Assembly (NCBI GenBank): GCA_965370435.1
Contig: CBDUUP010000191.1
Span: 1 to 8,349 of the forward strand
Direction of reading: 5' to 3'
Origin: CBDUUP01 sp965370435
GTDB lineage: Bacteria > Chloroflexota > Anaerolineae > Anaerolineales > UBA11579
Length of the DNA stretch: 8,349 bases
Every line of letters starts with the position of its first letter. The first letter of the stretch is position 1. Under the pieces are notes generated by a model, which saw only the letters and a list, made by a program, of their open reading frames with translations, searched no databases and was not told where the DNA came from. Below are positions 5,690 to 8,349 of the stretch, in pieces. The position numbers were made by a program, and so were the translations under genes.

Positions 5690-5851
5690 ATGTCTGGATA
5701 CGAAGAGAATTCAATAGAAGAAGGCGGCAAAAGCAGAACGCCCCTCATCATCGGCATTGTCGTCGTGCTGGCGCTTTGCCTCTGCTGTCTGCTTGTCATA
5801 GCGGCTTGGTTCGGCGGCGACTTTATCATGGAATTGTTCGGTTTAGCCTGA
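5690..5851 (+). CDS. 53-residue single-pass membrane protein, unknown function
   Basis: This small gene is well supported. AAGGAG at 5678-5683 lies six bases before the ATG, the best Shine-Dalgarno on the + strand of the window, and a strong hairpin terminator follows at 5896. The protein has an acidic, polar N-terminus (residues 1-17, EENSIEEGGKSR), one hydrophobic helix (about 18-41) and a short tail with two acidic residues (Asp44, Glu48). Three cysteines sit inside the helix in LCLCCLL (Cys30, Cys32, Cys33), which could be acylated, bind a partner, or only reflect codon use. The positive charges (Lys14, Arg16) next to the helix suggest the N-terminus is inside. Similar tiny Cys-rich membrane proteins are common in Chloroflexota genomes by my recollection, without known function. 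It follows the DUF4126 gene by 193 bases. Confidence 0.72.
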   Translation: MSGYEENSIEEGGKSRTPLIIGIVVVLALCLCCLLVIAAWFGGDFIMELFGLA

Positions 5852-5895
5852 CCTGATCCAATAAAATAACCAAGAATACTCCGCCCATAATTCCC

Positions 5896-5931
5896 GACTT
5901 CCGCGAACACAGATTCGCCGGAGTCTTTCTT
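5896..5931 (+). terminator. intrinsic terminator of the small membrane-protein gene
   Basis: GACTTCCGCGAA (5896-5907) pairs with TTCGCCGGAGTC (5914-5925) around the loop CACAGA: 11 of 12 positions pair, including one T-G, with one C-C mismatch. TTTCTT follows. It starts 45 bases after the stop at 5851 and lies between this gene and the convergent DUF402 gene. No T-run is present for the opposite direction. Confidence 0.68.
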
Positions 5932-5989
5932 GCCGTTCCCATTTCCCCCGCCGCTCCACCCTGGAAAGAGTATCCTCGCGGGTCAGCGG

Positions 5990-6457
5990 CTATTCATCCT
6001 CCGTTTGACCTGAAGCCGTTTTTCGCCGAAAGATCCTTTGCAATTCGTCCAGAGCTGCCCGCGCTTGCCTTTCCACATCTTCAGCGAGCGATAAAGCCTC
6101 AAATTCATCCTCATCCAATACAACCTGCCGCCCATCCGGGAAAACTAGCAGGTCCAAAGCCAGATCAATAAAAGAAACCATTTCAGCCTCGATCACCGCG
6201 GGGCGGGCGACATTGCAATACCACCCCTTGAGGCGGTCGTCGTCTCGGTCGTGGATCGCATAAATGTTGTACCAACGGTCGCCGTAATAGGTCTCCACAA
6301 AGCGGTCGCCCCGCCTCAGGGCCATCCCATGGTAATCCAAATCATCCTGGTCAAACCGCGCCTCCAGGACCAGAATATTCGAACCCCGCTCAAGTACCTT
6401 TCCAGTATAGCGCCAGGTTTCTTTGCCGCTGGGATCGCGTTTGATGACAGTGAACAT
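5990..6457 (-). CDS. DUF402 domain protein
   Basis: A 155-residue soluble protein of the DUF402 family, whose studied members (FomD, Ntdp) are metal-dependent nucleotide phosphate hydrolases. Family landmarks in order are RWYNIY (61-66), KGWYCN (77-82), SFIDLALDLLVFPDG (95-109) and LDEDEFEAL (114-122). The acidic residues Asp98, Asp102, Asp108, Asp115 and Glu116 fit the metal-binding region of the family (inference, not aligned here). Residues 125-145 look helical and are followed by a basic, then acidic tail (RRKTASGQTEDE). Most characterised relatives are slightly longer, and FomD needs partner genes that are absent here, so only the family is assigned. The ATG at 6457 has no Shine-Dalgarno; its leader carries the 14-base repeat and a TGCTACAAT promoter. 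It is the last of the three - strand genes and appears independently transcribed. Confidence 0.82.
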   Translation of the reverse strand: MFTVIKRDPSGKETWRYTGKVLERGSNILVLEARFDQDDLDYHGMALRRGDRFVETYYGDRWYNIYAIHDRDDDRLKGWYCNVARPAVIEAEMVSFIDLALDLLVFPDGRQVVLDEDEFEALSLAEDVERQARAALDELQRIFRRKTASGQTEDE

Positions 6458-6467
6458 GGGGGCAGGG

Positions 6468-6500
6468 GTCAGTGGACAGTAGTCAGTGGACAGTGGACAG
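6468..6500. repeat. 14-base tandem repeat in the DUF402 leader
   Basis: GTCAGTGGACAGTA (6468-6481) is followed by GTCAGTGGACAGT (6482-6494) and a partial GGACAG (6495-6500). The stretch lies between the candidate -10 box and the ATG of the DUF402 gene, so it would be in its mRNA leader. GTCAGTGGACAGT-type runs are, as I recall, seen dispersed in several bacterial groups. Confidence 0.65.
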
Positions 6501-6509
6501 ATTGTAGCA
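6501..6509 (-). promoter_or_regulatory. extended -10 promoter for the DUF402 gene
   Basis: On the - strand the bases read TGCTACAAT (TGn plus TACAAT). Transcription would start near 6494, giving a leader of about 37 bases made up almost wholly of the tandem repeat. No strong -35 is seen, as is common with extended -10 promoters. Confidence 0.45.
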
Positions 6510-6560
6510 TAACCTGAGTTCCCGTCCGATAACAGACCCCACTCAATCCCCCCTCATACA

Positions 6561-6590
6561 CCGTAGGGGCGACCCAGCGGGTCGCCCCGG
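6561..6590. repeat. GTAGGGGCG-type palindromic repeat, copy B
   Basis: GGGGCGACCC (6566-6575) and GGGTCGCCCC (6579-6588) form a perfect 10-pair stem around AGC, within the CCGTA ... GG frame shared by copies at 61 and 8278. TTTTT follows on the + strand, so it looks like a terminator there, but no + strand gene ends nearby: both neighbours are on the - strand. That favours a dispersed element over a gene-specific terminator. Confidence 0.75.
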
Positions 6591-6595
6591 TTTTT

Positions 6596-6615
6596 AGTCC
6601 ACCGAAGGGTGGACT
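6596..6615. repeat. perfect palindrome AGTCCACC-GAAG-GGTGGACT
   Basis: Eight exact pairs around a GAAG loop, starting eight bases after copy B's stem. It is the second hairpin of a compound array that ends near the stop codon of the lipoprotein gene (6662). No T-run follows on either strand. Confidence 0.65.
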
Positions 6616-6629
6616 TCGCAGTTGTTCGT

Positions 6630-6656
6630 GCGACTTTAGTCGCCGACTTCAGTCGC
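6630..6656. repeat. two tandem GACT/AGTC palindromes
   Basis: GCGACT-TT-AGTCGC (6630-6643) is followed without a gap by CGACT-TC-AGTCG (6644-6655) and a final C. The two units differ only at the centre and edge. Together with the two previous palindromes they fill about 96 bases of non-coding DNA with self-complementary sequence. Confidence 0.65.
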
Positions 6657-6661
6657 TAACG

Positions 6662-7045
6662 TTACCGTATCCCACTGTCAAACAACATCTCAATATCAGT
6701 ATGTACCCCCGCCTCGACAATGACCTTCTGAGGCTCAGCGTGGGTTATACCCCTGGTCAGCTCGGGCTGCACCGTGTACGTGCCGGGGGCCAGGTCAACC
6801 TTGAAATAGCCTTCCTCATCCGATTCGAAGCTTGCCACCTCCCGCCCGGAGGCGTCCAACACATTGAACTCCGCCTGGTATGGGGCATCCGGGCATTCCT
6901 CGCCCTCCCGCTCGACCGGGCACATCGGGCCAATGTACGCGTACCCCTCTATGCCGCTGTCTCCCGACCCAGAGGCCGAGGCGCTGCATGCGGCTGTAAA
7001 TACCAGCAAAGCCAATAACAAAGGAAGAGTTGTTTTCTTTCGCAT
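6662..7045 (-). CDS. small lipoprotein with carboxypeptidase-regulatory-like domain
   Basis: A 127-residue exported lipoprotein of unknown role. The N-terminus is a lipoprotein signal: basic MRKK, hydrophobic core TLPLLLALLVF, then TAAC with Cys20 as the likely lipidated residue (Thr at -3 is less usual). A Ser/Gly-rich linker (21-31) precedes a beta domain. GYAYIGPMCPVE (34-45), ECPDAPYQAEFNVLD (50-64), then a glycine turn, DEEGYFKVDLAPGTYTV (76-92), and a final strand pair fit the CarboxypepD_reg/prealbumin-like fold often used for adhesion or structural roles. Cys42 and Cys51 could form a disulfide outside the cell (inference). The start is clear: AAAGGAG lies seven bases before the ATG at 7045. 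It follows the ATPase gene by 94 bases on the same strand; nothing in the protein suggests it is the transporter's binding protein. Confidence 0.8.
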   Translation of the reverse strand: MRKKTTLPLLLALLVFTAACSASASGSGDSGIEGYAYIGPMCPVEREGEECPDAPYQAEFNVLDASGREVASFESDEEGYFKVDLAPGTYTVQPELTRGITHAEPQKVIVEAGVHTDIEMLFDSGIR

Positions 7046-7139
7046 GGTGGAACTCCTTTTTTTTGAGTATCGTTTCTGACGAAATCTAATTGCATTACGC
7101 TTTCACCCTATAGACGCTCAACCCCATGATGAAGTTCCC

Positions 7140-8186
7140 TCACAAATCCCCTTCAATTACCTGCACTGCCTCCTGGAAATCAAATCCCAGCTTGATCTTC
7201 TCTCCCGCCTCCGGCACCGCCGCGCTGGCCGGGAAGTCGAAACGCAGCTGCACTCCCCCGGCCTCCACCCCAACCCGAAACGCATTCCCCCGGAACGATC
7301 TCTCTTTCACCACGCCGGTAATCTGGAAGTCGCCCTGCACATCCAGGCGCGCCCCCTCAGGCCGCAGCAAGACCGTCACCCGCCCTTGCGCCGCTTCGGG
7401 GAGGGGCAGGTCGCCGACCGCCGTGGCAGCCACGTACTGGCCCCCCACCTGCCGTGCTTCCCCGCTGAGCAGATTGTCCAATCCCAGGAATCGCGCCACG
7501 AAGACCGAGGCGGGGCGGCGGTAGATGGCCTCCGGTGTGCCCATCTGCGCCACCCTTCCGGCATTCATCACCACCACCCGGTCGGCAACCGCCAAGGCTT
7601 CCTCCTGGTCGTGTGTAACATAAATTACAGTTTGAGTGATTTTATGTAATATATTTTGCAATTCAGTCAACAATCTCTCCCTCAACCTGCGGTCCAGAGA
7701 GCCGAGCGGTTCGTCCAGCATCAGCAAACGCGGCTGCGGAGCCAACGAACGTGCCAGCGCCACCCGCTGCTGCTCCCCCCCAGAGAGCGTGCTCACCTCC
7801 CGCCCTCCAAAATCCGGCAAACCAACCAATTCCAGCGTCTCCCCCACCCGTTCCCCAATCATCTCTTTGGAAAGTTCCGCCATCCGCAAACCAAAAGCCA
7901 CGTTGTCAAACACGTCCATGTGAGGAAAGAGCGCGAAATCCTGGAACATCAAACCAAATCCCCTCTTGTGTGGCGGAACGCCCGCCAGCGACTTCCCATC
8001 CCAACGCACCTCGCCCTCATCGGCTATCTCCAACCCGGCGATGACCGACAGCAAAGTAGATTTCCCGCACCCGCTCGGTCCCAACACGGCCACAATCTCC
8101 CCCTCCCCCGCCTCGAAAGACACCCCATCCAACGCCCGCGTCTCCCCGAAAGCCTTATGGAGGTCGTGTAAGCTTAGACTATTCAT
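7140..8186 (-). CDS. ABC importer ATP-binding subunit, PotA/FbpC/ThiQ-type
   Basis: A 348-residue cytosolic ATPase that would power uptake through a partner permease. It has the full motif set: Walker A GPSGCGKST (36-44), Q-loop FQDFALFPHM (81-90), signature LSGGEQQR (134-141), Walker B LLMLDEP (154-160), D-loop GSLD (162-165) and H-loop His192 in VTHDQEEAL. Residues about 240-348 form a TOBE-like C-terminal region (LLRPEGARL, then beta-rich), typical of polyamine, iron, thiamine and molybdate importers; the substrate cannot be chosen. All catalytic residues are intact. The segment coding residues 176-189 is strikingly AT-rich. The ATG at 8186 is preceded by GGAA at about 4 bases and a TATAAT box at 8218-8223. 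Neither the lipoprotein nor the DUF402 gene downstream is a permease, so the partners lie elsewhere or beyond the right edge. Confidence 0.92.
   Translation of the reverse strand: MNSLSLHDLHKAFGETRALDGVSFEAGEGEIVAVLGPSGCGKSTLLSVIAGLEIADEGEVRWDGKSLAGVPPHKRGFGLMFQDFALFPHMDVFDNVAFGLRMAELSKEMIGERVGETLELVGLPDFGGREVSTLSGGEQQRVALARSLAPQPRLLMLDEPLGSLDRRLRERLLTELQNILHKITQTVIYVTHDQEEALAVADRVVVMNAGRVAQMGTPEAIYRRPASVFVARFLGLDNLLSGEARQVGGQYVAATAVGDLPLPEAAQGRVTVLLRPEGARLDVQGDFQITGVVKERSFRGNAFRVGVEAGGVQLRFDFPASAAVPEAGEKIKLGFDFQEAVQVIEGDL
7621..7660. other. AT-rich island inside the ABC ATPase gene
   Basis: Only 8 of these 40 bases are G or C, although the flanking coding sequence is GC-rich. The reading frame is intact and encodes residues 176-189, between the D-loop and the H-loop. 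Codons such as AAA, ATA, TTA and TAT are used where neighbours prefer G/C endings. Confidence 0.7.
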
Positions 8187-8217
8187 ATTCCAAATTCTTC
8201 CAAAGCAACCGCGCGTG

Positions 8218-8223
8218 ATTATA
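8218..8223 (-). promoter_or_regulatory. candidate -10 box for the ABC ATPase gene
   Basis: On the - strand a perfect TATAAT lies 31 bases before the ATG at 8186, giving a leader of about 25 bases. No matching -35 hexamer is seen. It suggests the ATPase starts its own transcript rather than extending one from beyond the right edge. Confidence 0.4.
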
Positions 8224-8275
8224 CTGTGAAATCGTAAATACCCAGATGCGATTCAGTGGAGACGAAACTCATCTA

Positions 8276-8312
8276 CCCGTAGGGGCGCAGCAACGCTGCG
8301 CCCTGGCGCGCC
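8276..8312. repeat. GTAGGGGCG-type palindromic repeat, copy C
   Basis: GGGCGCAGC (8283-8291) and GCTGCGCCC (8295-8303) are perfect nine-pair arms around AAC, extended by a G-T pair. The frame CCGTAGGGGCGC ... GCGCCCTGGCGCG matches copy A at 61-90 outside the core. It lies upstream of the ATPase promoter at the right end of the window. The last 37 bases after it hold nothing I can identify. Confidence 0.72.
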
Positions 8313-8349
8313 AAAACCCATAGCCTAGTCCAAAACCCAGAAGTTTCTT

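Noticed and set aside
5896..5931. Terminator for the DUF402 gene
   Set aside because: The hairpin would also form on the - strand, but no T-run follows there, so it is assigned only to the + strand small gene.
6468..6656. CRISPR array
   Set aside because: The repeats here are 14 bases without spacers, followed by different palindromes; no repeat-spacer regularity and no cas genes.

Overview
The window looks like chromosomal sequence from an uncultured bacterium. It is GC-rich, with short intergenic gaps (about 90-230 bases) and mostly single genes or pairs. My best guess at the lineage is Chloroflexota (Anaerolineae-like). This rests on the gene mix, on small Cys-rich single-pass membrane proteins, and on several dispersed palindromic repeat families I associate with such genomes. 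I could not run a taxonomic search, so it is only moderately supported. The window contains nine protein genes. I see no rRNA, tRNA, CRISPR array, transposase or phage gene.

Left part (1-3702): a CaiB/BaiF-fold CoA enzyme on the + strand, whose active-site pattern resembles alpha-methylacyl-CoA racemase, runs convergently into a pair of PLP enzymes on the - strand. The pair is a threonine/serine dehydratase-type lyase (EutB-like in flavour), followed downstream by a fold-type I aminotransferase. A large palindrome at 1404-1460 separates the convergent genes. The pair suggests amino-acid catabolism or interconversion, but the substrates cannot be read from sequence.

Middle part (3866-5851): three consecutive + strand membrane-protein genes of unknown function. 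They encode a DUF2085 protein with a CHQ...CARC signature, a DUF4126 protein, and a 53-residue single-pass protein with a strong ribosome binding site and its own hairpin terminator. The DUF2085 gene appears to be read from a leaderless or nearly leaderless transcript.

Right part (5990-8186): three - strand genes in the order ABC ATPase (PotA/FbpC/ThiQ type with a C-terminal TOBE-like region), small lipoprotein with a carboxypeptidase-regulatory-like beta domain, and DUF402 protein. The ATPase has no permease or binding protein in the window. A ~40-base stretch with only 20% G+C interrupts its otherwise GC-rich coding sequence.

The intergenic DNA is the most distinctive part. Three copies of a GTAGGGGCG...CGCCCyGG palindrome occur, with different but self-complementary cores. 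One copy is followed directly by three more perfect palindromes. A pair of related octamer-type repeats brackets the aminotransferase, and two short 14-base tandem repeats lie elsewhere. I did not find a convincing new defence, mobile or biosynthetic system. The items most worth checking are the repeat families, the three-gene membrane cluster, the small membrane protein and the compositional island in the ATPase.
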